Source: an uncultured Formosa sp. (lineage in GTDB: Bacteria; Bacteroidota; Bacteroidia; Flavobacteriales; Flavobacteriaceae). Taken from it: DNA of 64,000 bases. The position numbers and the translations under genes are program-made. Positions 1 to 8,519 of this stretch are shown here, piece after piece. The notes under the pieces are model-generated. The model saw only the letters and a program-made list of their open reading frames with translations, did no database searches and was not told where the DNA came from. The stretch is taken from positions 620,001-684,000 of the forward strand of contig NZ_CANMTH010000002.1 of the NCBI RefSeq assembly GCF_947500765.1. Direction: 5' to 3'. The stretch's first letter is position 1, and each line of letters opens with the position of its first letter.

Positions 1-1
1 T

Positions 2-1864
2 GGAAATAGAGAAAATGTACCACCTATGAGTGGAGCAGTAGTTACAAATGCAACTCAGCAATACGACCAATTAGGTAAGCCTGCTGTGTCTATGCAAATG
101 AATGCAAAAGGCGCTAAGGTTTGGGAAGAAATGACTGGAAAAGCTTACTCTCAACAAAGTCAAATTGCTATCGTTTTAGATAATGTTGTGTACTCTGCAC
201 CTGGTGTAACAACTGGGCCAATTGCTGGAGGGAATTCAGAAATTTCAGGACAATTTACATTAAATGAAGCTGTCGATTTAGCAAACGTTTTACGTGCTGG
301 TAAATTACCTGCTTCTGCAGATATTATTCAAAGTGAGGTTGTAGGACCATCTTTAGGTCAGGAAGCTATTGATAGTGGAGAGATTTCTTTCGTAATTGCA
401 TTGGTATTAGTTTTATTATGGATGTTGTTCTATTACGGAAAAGCTGGTGGTTTTGCAGATATTGCAATGGCATTAAACATTTTATTAATATTCGGTGTAT
501 TATCTGGATTAGGAGCTGTATTAACATTGCCAGGTATTGCAGGTATTGTATTAACTATAGGTATGTCGGTAGATGCGAACGTATTAATTTATGAGCGTAT
601 TCGAGAAGAGATATCGAATGGTAAAGGACAAAGAGAAGCGATTCAAGACGGATTTAGTAATGCTTTATCTTCTATTTTAGATGCAAACATTACTACAGGC
701 TTAACAGCTTTAATCTTATTTATATTTGGTACAGGTCCAATTAAAGGATTTGCAACTACATTACTAATAGGTATTGTAACATCTTTATTTACTGCAATTT
801 TTATTACTAGATTATTAATAGACTGGTATGTAGGTCGTGGTGGAAACTTAGATTTCTCTACAGGAATTACTAAAAACTTATTTAGAAACATTAATATAGA
901 GTTTCTTAAAAAACGTAAAATTGCTTACATCATTTCAGGAACTTTAATAGTAGTTAGTTTAGGATCTTTATTTACTAACGGTTTAGACCAAGGTGTAGAT
1001 TTTGTTGGAGGTAGAAATTATCAAGTACGTTTTAGTGAAGCAGTTAGTCCTTCAGAATTAATGCCAGCTTTGGAAGGCGCTTTTGGTAGTGCAGATGCTA
1101 AAACTTTTGGTAGTGCAGAACAAGTGAAAATTTCAACTAAATATAAAGTAAACGAAACAAGTGCTGAGGTTGATGAAGAAATTAGAAAAGAATTATACAC
1201 AGCTTTACAATCTCATTTAACAGGTGTGTCTTACGAAGACTTTATTAGCGATAACCAACACAAAACAGTTGGTTTAATGAAATCTTACAAAGTGAGTCCA
1301 ACAATTGCTGATGACATTAAGAAAGAATCTTTTTGGGCAGTATTAGGGTCTTTAATAGTCGTGTTCTTGTATATCTTATTCCGTTTCAAAAAATGGCAAT
1401 ATTCATTAGGAGCAGTAACTGCGGTATTCCATGATGTTATTATTGTGTTAGGAGTGTTCTCTTTAACTTACAAATTTATGCCATTTAACATGGAAATAGA
1501 TCAATCATTTATCGCAGCCATCTTAACCGTAATTGGTTACTCTCTGAATGATACTGTGGTTGTATTTGATAGAATTCGTGAGTATTTCCATATACATGAA
1601 GGGTGGAGTTTAAGTAAAGTGGTAAACGTATCTCTAAGTAGTACACTTAGTAGAACGTTAAACACATCTTTAACAACATTAGTTGTATTATTAGCAATCT
1701 TTGCTTTTGGTGGAGATTCAATTCGTGGATTTATGTTTGCATTAATAGTTGGGGTTGTAGTAGGTACTTACTCTTCATTATTTATCGCAACACCTATTAT
1801 GTACGATACTTTAGATGCTTCTGAAAAGAAGAGAAAATTAAAAGAAAGTGAAGTTGCTGCATAA
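2..1864 (+). CDS. secDF: Protein translocase subunit SecDF (fusion), 3' part
   Basis: The frame is open from the first base of the window, so the N-terminus lies upstream. The visible part covers the end of the SecD periplasmic domain, the SecD membrane block with GMSVDANVLIYERIREE (about nt 560-615), then a second start-like membrane segment (about nt 900-960) opening SecF, which has its own TVIGYSLNDTVVVFDRIRE motif (about nt 1530-1585). SecD and SecF are RND-type membrane proteins that use the proton motive force to complete Sec-dependent export. Their fusion in one chain is common in Bacteroidota. The gene ends in a good rho-independent terminator, so it is not co-transcribed with nirB. 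Identification is secure; only the true start is unseen. Confidence 0.96.
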   Translation, partial: GNRENVPPMSGAVVTNATQQYDQLGKPAVSMQMNAKGAKVWEEMTGKAYSQQSQIAIVLDNVVYSAPGVTTGPIAGGNSEISGQFTLNEAVDLANVLRAGKLPASADIIQSEVVGPSLGQEAIDSGEISFVIALVLVLLWMLFYYGKAGGFADIAMALNILLIFGVLSGLGAVLTLPGIAGIVLTIGMSVDANVLIYERIREEISNGKGQREAIQDGFSNALSSILDANITTGLTALILFIFGTGPIKGFATTLLIGIVTSLFTAIFITRLLIDWYVGRGGNLDFSTGITKNLFRNINIEFLKKRKIAYIISGTLIVVSLGSLFTNGLDQGVDFVGGRNYQVRFSEAVSPSELMPALEGAFGSADAKTFGSAEQVKISTKYKVNETSAEVDEEIRKELYTALQSHLTGVSYEDFISDNQHKTVGLMKSYKVSPTIADDIKKESFWAVLGSLIVVFLYILFRFKKWQYSLGAVTAVFHDVIIVLGVFSLTYKFMPFNMEIDQSFIAAILTVIGYSLNDTVVVFDRIREYFHIHEGWSLSKVVNVSLSSTLSRTLNTSLTTLVVLLAIFAFGGDSIRGFMFALIVGVVVGTYSSLFIATPIMYDTLDASEKKRKLKESEVAA

Positions 1865-1887
1865 GTAAGCGCTTCTTAATATATTAT

Positions 1888-1928
1888 AAAAGCCTTCTAA
1901 GCGTAAGTTTAGAAGGCTTTATGTTTTT
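1888..1928 (+). terminator. Rho-independent terminator of secDF
   Basis: A 12-bp perfect stem (AAAGCCTTCTAA at 1889-1900 with TTAGAAGGCTTT at 1909-1920) has an 8-nt loop and is followed by a T-rich tail. It lies 25 bases after the secDF stop. Confidence 0.85.
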
Positions 1929-1929
1929 T

Positions 1930-2186
1930 GTAATAAAACGATATCACATCCAATTTATTAAATTATTATAACTCGTATTTAAGTGAGGTATTTAAAATAT
2001 AAACCAGGCTTTAGTCAGTTTAAGTCTGAATGAACTAAAAATGTGTTGATAGTCTGATGTTTATAAAATATTATGTACCATAAAAAAAAGACCTGTAATT
2101 TCATTATTGATAATTTATAGCCCCTTTGTTCTGTTTTATGATAATAATATGTATTTATTAGACTTTTTGCAGTTTTTTAAATTCAT
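1930..2186. other. AT-rich intergenic region before nirB
   Basis: I see no open frame, RNA gene or clear repeat between the secDF terminator and the nirB operator. It presumably includes upstream promoter sequence for the nitrate operon. Confidence 0.5.
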
Positions 2187-2211
2187 AATTAAGTATTAAT
2201 ACTTATTTTTG
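2187..2211 (+). promoter_or_regulatory. Palindromic operator and -7 box upstream of nirB
   Basis: A 16-bp perfect palindrome, TAAGTATTAATACTTA (2190-2205), runs directly into TATTTTTG (2204-2211), which fits the Bacteroidota -7 consensus TAnnTTTG. The ATG of nirB is 30 bases further on. No good -33 TTTG is present, and the palindrome sits where it would be, so an activator-dependent promoter is likely. The same palindrome precedes narK at 8468-8489. The regulator is inferred, not seen; the NarL-type protein at 7690 is the obvious candidate. Confidence 0.65.
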
Positions 2212-2240
2212 AGTTAAGTAATCGAATAATAACTACGTAT

Positions 2241-4778
2241 ATGAAAAAAGTGATAGTTGTAGGAAACGGCATGGTAGGGTATAAATTTTGCGAAAAATTT
2301 GTAACTAAAGAAGGAAGTGAAAAATTTCAAGTGACTGTTTTCGGAGAAGAACCAAGACCTGCATACGATCGTGTTCATTTAAGTGAGTTTTTCGAAAATC
2401 AAGATGCTAAAGCTTTAGAAATGGCGCCAAGATCTTGGTATGAAGAACATAATATCAATTTAATTACTGATGTTCGCATAACAGATATTCATAGAAGTAA
2501 AAAAACAATTACTAGTGCTAACGAAAAAGAGTATGCATACGATTATTTGGTCTTAGCAACGGGGTCTTCTCCTTTTGTACCTCCTATTAAAGGTGTGGAA
2601 AAGGAAGGTGTTTTTGTATATAGAACTATTGAAGATTTAGAAGGCATGCTTGCTTATGCTGCTAAACTAAAAGTGAAGAACCCAAATGCAAAAGCAGCTG
2701 TGCTTGGTGGTGGTTTATTAGGATTAGAGGCAGGAAAAGCAGTAATGGATATGGGCTTAGAACCACATATTGTAGAGTTTGCTCCTAAATTAATGCCAAG
2801 ACAATTAGATTCTAGAAGTAGTCAAGTATTGCAGTTAAAGTTAGAATCTATCGGATTAAATATTCATCTAAGTAAAGCAACCAATCAAATCTTAGGAGAC
2901 GATGGTTACATTACAGGAATGGAGTTTGGCGAAGACGATAAGTTAGATGTAGAAATGTTAATTATTTCTGCAGGGATTCGTCCTCGAGATGAACTAGGAA
3001 AGACTTGTGATTTAGACATGGGCGTTCGTGGAGGAATTGTAGTGAATAACAAAATGCAAACATCAGATCCATATATTTTTGCTATTGGTGAAGTTGCTTT
3101 ATATAATCAGATGATTTATGGGTTAGTCGCTCCTGGTTACGATATGGCAGAAGTTGCAGCTAGTCAAATTATAGGTAATATAGAGGTTTTAATGCCTGCA
3201 GAAATAGACATGTCTACAAAATTAAAATTAATTGGTGTAGATGTGGCTAGTTTTGGTGAGCCTTTTATGCCGGCTTCAAAAGGACATTCTATTATTTTTG
3301 AAAATAAGACACAACATTTATATAAACGAATTAATGTGAGTCTAGATGGTAAATCTCTATTAGGAGGTATACTTGTAGGCGATGCATCAGATTATAATAT
3401 GTTACATCAAGTGTTCTTAAACGGAATGCCTATTCCGGAAGATCCGGCGCAACTCATTTTACCTGCTACAGAAGGCGGTGCTTTTGGTAGTGCGTTAGAC
3501 CTGCCAGACGAAGCTCAAATATGTTCATGTGAAAATGTAACTAAGGTACAGATTTGTGGTGCAATAAAAGATGGTTCTTGCGAAGATTTAGCGGGTGTAA
3601 TTTCAGCTACGAAAGCAAGTACAAGTTGCGGAGGTTGTAAGCCTATGGTTACAGATTTAGTTACCGAAACGTTGAAGTCTCTAGGTAAGACCGTGAAAAA
3701 TGTGATTTGTGAGCATTTTGAATATAGCCGTCAAGAACTTTATGGTATTGTAAAAGCTAAAAAATTAACATCTTTTAATGAGGTGTTGGATGCATGCGGA
3801 ACCGGACACGGTTGTGAGACATGTAAACCTCTAGTATCTTCAATATTTGCTAGTTTGTATAATGATACGCCTAATAAGGAAGATGTTACTCAAGATACTA
3901 ACGATAAGTTTTTGGCAAACATACAACGTAACGGAACCTATTCTGTCGTGCCAAGAATTGCAGGAGGAGAAGTTACTCCGGAAAATTTAATTGTATTAGG
4001 AAGAATAGGAAAGAAATATAATTTATATACAAAAATTACAGGTGGTGCACGTATAGATTTCTTCGGTGCAGAGTTAAATGATTTGCCAGCCATTTGGAAA
4101 GAATTAATAGATGCTGGTTTTGAAAGCGGACATGCTTATGGAAAGTCTCTGCGTACTGTTAAAAGCTGTGTCGGCTCTACGTGGTGTCGTTACGGATTAG
4201 CAGAAAGTATTTCTTTCTCCATAGAATTAGAGAATAGATATAAAGGATTGCGTTCTCCTCATAAAATTAAAGGTGGTGTATCTGGTTGTATTCGTGAGTG
4301 TGCAGAAGCTAGAGGAAAAGATTTTGGAATTATTGCTGTAGAAGGTGGATGGAATTTATATGTAGGTGGTAATGGTGGTGCAACTCCAAGACACGCTCAG
4401 TTATTAGCTGAAAAAATAGACAATGAAACCGTTATCAAATATTTAGATCGTTACTTAGTGTATTATATTCAAACTGCGGCGCCGTTAATGCGTACTGCTG
4501 CTTGGTTAGATAAATTAGAAGGCGGTATTGAACAGCTTAAAAAAGTAGTGATTGAAGACAGTTTAAATATTGTTGAAGACTTAGAAAAAGAAATGCAATT
4601 TTTAGTTGATGCTTACGAATGTGAGTGGAAACAAGCGATTGAAAATGATGAGATGAAAAAACGTTTTAGTCATTTTGTGAATTCAGACGATCGTGATGAT
4701 AATTTAGTCTTTGTGCCTTTAAGAGATCAGAAAATGCCAAAACTTTGGGAAAAAGAGGTTAAAGAAGTAACCCTATAA
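2241..4778 (+). CDS. nirB: NADH-dependent nitrite reductase, large subunit
   Basis: It reduces nitrite to ammonium with NADH in the cytoplasm. Domains in order: FAD/NAD(P)-binding disulfide-oxidoreductase fold (about 1-400, with a GGGLLGLEAG nucleotide-binding loop); two BFD-like [2Fe-2S] domains (Cys428, Cys430 and a CGGC pair, then a CETC pair near 530-540); a nitrite/sulfite reductase ferredoxin-like half-domain (about 565-635); and the siroheme/4Fe-4S domain. All four cluster cysteines are present: Cys643 and Cys649 (CVGSTWC), Cys683 and Cys687 (CIREC). At 845 aa it has the usual NirB length. It is first in the nitrate gene cluster, and its siroheme can be made by cobA and the SirC-like gene at 17.7-19.1 kb. 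Confidence 0.96.
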   Translation: MKKVIVVGNGMVGYKFCEKFVTKEGSEKFQVTVFGEEPRPAYDRVHLSEFFENQDAKALEMAPRSWYEEHNINLITDVRITDIHRSKKTITSANEKEYAYDYLVLATGSSPFVPPIKGVEKEGVFVYRTIEDLEGMLAYAAKLKVKNPNAKAAVLGGGLLGLEAGKAVMDMGLEPHIVEFAPKLMPRQLDSRSSQVLQLKLESIGLNIHLSKATNQILGDDGYITGMEFGEDDKLDVEMLIISAGIRPRDELGKTCDLDMGVRGGIVVNNKMQTSDPYIFAIGEVALYNQMIYGLVAPGYDMAEVAASQIIGNIEVLMPAEIDMSTKLKLIGVDVASFGEPFMPASKGHSIIFENKTQHLYKRINVSLDGKSLLGGILVGDASDYNMLHQVFLNGMPIPEDPAQLILPATEGGAFGSALDLPDEAQICSCENVTKVQICGAIKDGSCEDLAGVISATKASTSCGGCKPMVTDLVTETLKSLGKTVKNVICEHFEYSRQELYGIVKAKKLTSFNEVLDACGTGHGCETCKPLVSSIFASLYNDTPNKEDVTQDTNDKFLANIQRNGTYSVVPRIAGGEVTPENLIVLGRIGKKYNLYTKITGGARIDFFGAELNDLPAIWKELIDAGFESGHAYGKSLRTVKSCVGSTWCRYGLAESISFSIELENRYKGLRSPHKIKGGVSGCIRECAEARGKDFGIIAVEGGWNLYVGGNGGATPRHAQLLAEKIDNETVIKYLDRYLVYYIQTAAPLMRTAAWLDKLEGGIEQLKKVVIEDSLNIVEDLEKEMQFLVDAYECEWKQAIENDEMKKRFSHFVNSDDRDDNLVFVPLRDQKMPKLWEKEVKEVTL

Positions 4779-4810
4779 GTATATAAGTTATTGTTTTAAA
4801 ATAGACATTT

Positions 4811-5188
4811 ATGGAAGAAGTACTATCAAAATATAAAACGGTAAAAGCCGATGAAGTTCAGGTGTGGTTTAAAGCAGCTTCAGTTCTAGCATTTCCAACT
4901 GATGGTGGAGCATGTGTAAAATATAAAGACTTACAAATTGCTGTTTTTAACTTTTCACGACTAAATGCTTGGTATGCGTGCCAGAATTTATCGCCAGAAA
5001 AACAAGAAATGGTTTTGTCTAGAGGTATGTTGGGCGATCAGAAAGGAACACCTAAAATAGCGTGTCCGTTACATAAAAAAACATTTTCGTTAGTGACAGG
5101 AGAAAACCTTAATGGCAATCTAGATCCTATTGCAATTTATCCTGTAAAAATAGAAGACAACTTTGTGTATATCGGATTTTCTGAATAG
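4811..5188 (+). CDS. nirD: Nitrite reductase small subunit (NirD-type Rieske fold)
   Basis: This 125-aa protein starts 32 bases after nirB. It carries the NirD-like stretch VLSRGMLGDQKGTPKIACPL followed by HKKTFSL, typical of the Rieske-fold partner of NirB. The Rieske cluster ligands are incomplete: the second pair is present (CPLH), but the first site reads CQN where CxH is expected. A degenerate cluster site is known for some NirD proteins, where the subunit is thought to be structural. Position and motifs make the assignment solid. The absence of an Fe-S cluster is inferred from the missing histidine. Confidence 0.9.
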   Translation: MEEVLSKYKTVKADEVQVWFKAASVLAFPTDGGACVKYKDLQIAVFNFSRLNAWYACQNLSPEKQEMVLSRGMLGDQKGTPKIACPLHKKTFSLVTGENLNGNLDPIAIYPVKIEDNFVYIGFSE

Positions 5189-5190
5189 AT

Positions 5191-5799
5191 TTGATAGATA
5201 TCAAAAACTATAATATTGTGAGTACAAAATTTGAACAGGCCATAGCATTAATCGATGAAAAAAATGCTCAAGACTTAAATCGTGAAATTGAAAACGGAAA
5301 ATCAATGCCTAAAGAATTGTTGTATTCTCAACGCATGACAGATTGCTTGTTAAACCATATGCCAACAGCCTCTGAAGCCTTGCAAATAGCCGTTCGTGCA
5401 CAACATATTTGTCGGTGGGAGATTGCTAGAAAGGATTATCCTATGACTAAAGCTGGTTATATGAACTGGCGTAACGATCTTAAAAAGATGCATGCTAATT
5501 TAACTGCTGAAATTTTAGAATCTGTAGGTTATGATACCGATTTTATTGATCGTGTTAAATTTATTATTAGTAAAAAAGCATTTAAAAAAGATCCAGATTC
5601 ACAGACTTTAGAAGATGTAGTATGTTTGGTGTTCCTTCAATATTATTTTGAGGATTTTAGAAAGAAACACGAAGCAGATAAAATAATAGATATTGTCCAA
5701 AAAACGTGGAATAAAATGTCTGATGCCGCACATGAAAAAGCGATGACTTTACCTTTTTCATCAGAGAGTCTAAGTGTTATTAAACAAGCTTTGTCTTAA
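5191..5799 (+). CDS. DUF4202 family protein in the nitrate operon
   Basis: This protein of about 200 aa has no known function. I recognise the DUF4202 pattern: an N-terminal FEQAIALIDEKN segment, then AQHICRWEIARKDYP with GYMNWR and a KMHA motif, giving conserved His, Cys, Trp, Arg and Tyr residues in a helical protein. It has no signal peptide or membrane segment, so it is probably cytoplasmic. The start is uncertain: TTG at 5191 (2 bases after nirD) or GTG at 5218, which gives the usual short N-terminus. There is no in-frame ATG before the conserved part. Its place between nirD and the sensor kinase suggests a role in nitrite reduction or its control. That role is inference. Confidence 0.8.
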   Translation: MIDIKNYNIVSTKFEQAIALIDEKNAQDLNREIENGKSMPKELLYSQRMTDCLLNHMPTASEALQIAVRAQHICRWEIARKDYPMTKAGYMNWRNDLKKMHANLTAEILESVGYDTDFIDRVKFIISKKAFKKDPDSQTLEDVVCLVFLQYYFEDFRKKHEADKIIDIVQKTWNKMSDAAHEKAMTLPFSSESLSVIKQALS

Positions 5800-5816
5800 A
5801 TATAATCCATCTTTAA

Positions 5817-7628
5817 ATGAACGACTTAAGTAGTACGTTAGATAATAGTACATTTAATAGGCTACGTCGTTTATATATTATTGCTTTAAGTGCTATTGCA
5901 TGTTCTGTGTTTATTAGTCAGATTATTGTACGCAATTTTTTGCAAGATCAGCAGGACGATTCTACTGTAATAAACGTTGCTGGTCGGCAACGTATGCTTA
6001 GTCAGAAGCTGAGTAAAGAAGTACTTTTAATAGCAAATACAACTAATGTGTCCCAACGATTGGTTTTAAAAGATACTTTAAAGAATACCATAAATAGGTG
6101 GAAAACTTCACATATTGCTTTGCAACAAGGCAGCGATAGTCTAAAACTTTCCGGAAAAAATAGCGAAAAAATTATTGAGATGTTTACGCATCTTCAAGTA
6201 CCTTTTTCTGCGATGTTCCAAGCTTCTCAGAATATTATTTCAAGCATAGAACAACATCCTGAAATAGATGTATCTCTTTTAGAGCCTTTTGAAGAACAAG
6301 TTACCTCTAACGAGTATCTGTTTTTAACAATTATGGATACTATTGTTAATCAATACGATGTCGAGGCAAATAAGAAAGTAAATCTGTTAAGTCATTGGGA
6401 GTTGTTTCTAATGATTTTTACCTTAACGTTACTGTTTTTAGAGTTTTTGTTTATTTTTAAACCAACAGCAAAAATGGTTAAAGAAACTATAGCAAAGTTG
6501 TTGCGTTCAGAAGAAAAAGCTATTAAAGCCGCTTATGAAGCAGACATGTTACGAGAAGAAAATGAAAAATCTGTAAAAGAGCTTCGTGTGTTAAATCATG
6601 CAATGGATAAAACATTGTTATTTGCTAGATTAAAATCAGATGGATCGATTATTCATATTGGCGATAAATTTTCAAAATTATTTAAGGAACCTAAATTCAA
6701 TATCAATTTAAATTTTTCAGAATTAATTTCAACTGAAAAAAATGATCAGCAATATATCGAACATGTTTTAAAAACGTATCATAAACTAGGTTGGCAAGGC
6801 GAAGTAAAAGCAGTAAAAAGTTCTGGAGAACAATTATGGTTGGAAATGTATTTAATTCCTATTCATTCTGAAGTAGAAAATTCTGAAATTTTAATTATAG
6901 CTTCAGATATAACAGAAAAAAGACAAGCACAACTAGATGTAGAATCGTTAACTAAACAGAGTTACGAGGAAAAAATGAATCAGCAGAAAATTATTTCTAG
7001 TAAAATTATTGAAAACCAAGAGCAGGAACAAAACCGAATAGCAAAAGATATTCATGATGGTATTGGCCAAATGTTAACGGGTTTAAAATATAACTTAGAA
7101 AGTGTAAATCTGAATGATTTAGAAAAGGCAACTTCAAAAATTGAAAACTTAAAAAGTTTAACTACAGATATTATTCAAGGGGTTCGTGCCGCAACATTTA
7201 ATTTAACACCACCAGAATTAAGCGATTATGGTATTGTGCCCGCACTCTCAAAATTAACACAAGAGTTGGCTAAACTTACAGGTAAGACCATCGAACTTTA
7301 TAACCGTAAAAACTTTAACCAACGTCTAGACTCTTTAGTTGAAATTAATATTTATCGCATTACTCAAGAAGCGATTAATAATGCTATTAAATATGCCGAT
7401 TCTACATATATATTAGTCTCTATTTCTCATAGCGAACATATGTTAAGTATTAATATAGACGACGATGGCAAAGGCTTTAATGTTAATCGTCCAAAAGATA
7501 TTAAAACAGGAGTTGGTGGTATGGGCATGACGTTTATGAAAGAGCGTATTAACTACATAAATGGCCGACTGTTTTTAAATTCTTCAGAAGAAACAGGAAC
7601 ACGAATTACACTAAATATCCCAATCTAA
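5817..7628 (+). CDS. NarX-like nitrate/nitrite sensor histidine kinase
   Basis: This 603-aa membrane kinase has a first membrane segment at about 19-38, a periplasmic helical domain opening with INVAGRQRMLSQKL (about 52-65), and a second membrane segment near 196-214. The GRQRMLSQ stretch resembles the NarX P-box that senses nitrate/nitrite (type IV pilus/NarX-like domain). A PAS-like region (about 260-370) and a coiled coil follow. The HisKA_3 box AKDIHDGIGQ has the phospho-acceptor His413, and the C-terminal ATPase domain has NNAIKYA and GVGGMGM motifs. The gene starts 17 bases after the DUF4202 gene. The response regulator 61 bases downstream is its likely partner. Nitrate or nitrite as the signal is inferred from the P-box and context. 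Confidence 0.88.
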   Translation: MNDLSSTLDNSTFNRLRRLYIIALSAIACSVFISQIIVRNFLQDQQDDSTVINVAGRQRMLSQKLSKEVLLIANTTNVSQRLVLKDTLKNTINRWKTSHIALQQGSDSLKLSGKNSEKIIEMFTHLQVPFSAMFQASQNIISSIEQHPEIDVSLLEPFEEQVTSNEYLFLTIMDTIVNQYDVEANKKVNLLSHWELFLMIFTLTLLFLEFLFIFKPTAKMVKETIAKLLRSEEKAIKAAYEADMLREENEKSVKELRVLNHAMDKTLLFARLKSDGSIIHIGDKFSKLFKEPKFNINLNFSELISTEKNDQQYIEHVLKTYHKLGWQGEVKAVKSSGEQLWLEMYLIPIHSEVENSEILIIASDITEKRQAQLDVESLTKQSYEEKMNQQKIISSKIIENQEQEQNRIAKDIHDGIGQMLTGLKYNLESVNLNDLEKATSKIENLKSLTTDIIQGVRAATFNLTPPELSDYGIVPALSKLTQELAKLTGKTIELYNRKNFNQRLDSLVEINIYRITQEAINNAIKYADSTYILVSISHSEHMLSINIDDDGKGFNVNRPKDIKTGVGGMGMTFMKERINYINGRLFLNSSEETGTRITLNIPI

Positions 7629-7689
7629 TTAGGTGCTATTACTTAATTTTTGATTATTTTGCTACGTATTAATTAGAATATATAAGTAT

Positions 7690-8343
7690 ATGATAAATGT
7701 AGTGTTGGCAGACGATCATGTTTTGGTTCGCGACGGTATAAAATCTTTATTAGAAGATCAGGAAGGGATTCATGTAATAGATGAAGCTTCAGATGGTAAA
7801 GAAGCTTTAAAAGTTGTAGAATCTTCTAATCCAGATGTTCTTATTGTAGATATTCGTATGCCAGAAATGAATGGAATTGAAGTTGTTGCCGAGTTAAAAA
7901 AGAGAAATAAAACCATAAAAACCTTAGTGCTTTCTATGCACGATTCCGAAGAATATGTTTTAAATGCTATTAATGCAGGTGCCGATGGTTACTTGTTAAA
8001 AGGCTCTAGTAAAGAGGAATTTATGAAGGCTTTACATATGATAGCTTCTGGAGGAAAGTATTTTACAGGAGATATATCGTCTATTATTATTAATAATATG
8101 ATTAATTCAGGAGGACAACATGTTGAAGCAAAAGAGAAACCTGAAGCGACTTTTAAATTAACTAAACGCGAAAAGCAAATCCTAGCTTTAGTGTTAGATG
8201 GTAAAAGCAATAAAGAAATTGCTGAAGATTTAGATGTGAGTAAACGTACAGCAGAAGTTCATAGATTTAATTTGATGAAAAAGCTAGATGTTAAAAATTT
8301 AATTGAACTTACTAAAATAGCTTCTAAGTATCAATTAGTTTGA
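7690..8343 (+). CDS. NarL/FixJ-family response regulator
   Basis: This 217-aa protein has an N-terminal receiver domain (acidic pair at ADD near residue 8, phospho-acceptor Asp54 in VDIRMPEMNG, Lys in LLKG) and a C-terminal LuxR-type HTH (about 155-215, LTKREKQILALVLDGKSNKE then IAEDLDVSKRTAEVH). Such proteins pair with HisKA_3 kinases like the one just upstream. The palindromes before nirB and narK, and the half-sites before moeA and moaE, are its best candidate binding sites. I see no other transcription factor gene in the nitrate locus except the ModE-like HTH at 20377. Confidence 0.9.
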   Translation: MINVVLADDHVLVRDGIKSLLEDQEGIHVIDEASDGKEALKVVESSNPDVLIVDIRMPEMNGIEVVAELKKRNKTIKTLVLSMHDSEEYVLNAINAGADGYLLKGSSKEEFMKALHMIASGGKYFTGDISSIIINNMINSGGQHVEAKEKPEATFKLTKREKQILALVLDGKSNKEIAEDLDVSKRTAEVHRFNLMKKLDVKNLIELTKIASKYQLV

Positions 8344-8447
8344 TTTTGTAATTTATATATTACTGTATTTTAGATTTTTAAATATTGTTTTTGAGGTATT
8401 GATAATTTTGTGTTGAATTTTTATTAAGTATGTAATAATTGAAAAAA

Positions 8448-8496
8448 TACGTAATTTTATACGTAGTAATTAAGTATTAATACTTAATTTGCTCAG
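8448..8496 (+). promoter_or_regulatory. narK promoter region: two TACGTA boxes and a 22-bp palindrome
   Basis: Two TACGTA boxes (8448-8453 and 8460-8465) lie just before a perfect 22-bp palindrome at 8468-8489 whose centre is TAAGTATTAATACTTA. A weak -7-like TTAATTTG overlaps the palindrome's right end, and the ATG follows about 30 bases later. Palindrome position and spacing to the start match nirB closely. This is the longest and most symmetrical copy in the window. Confidence 0.65.
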
Positions 8497-8519
8497 ACCA
8501 ACGTAAAAATTCAATTGTT

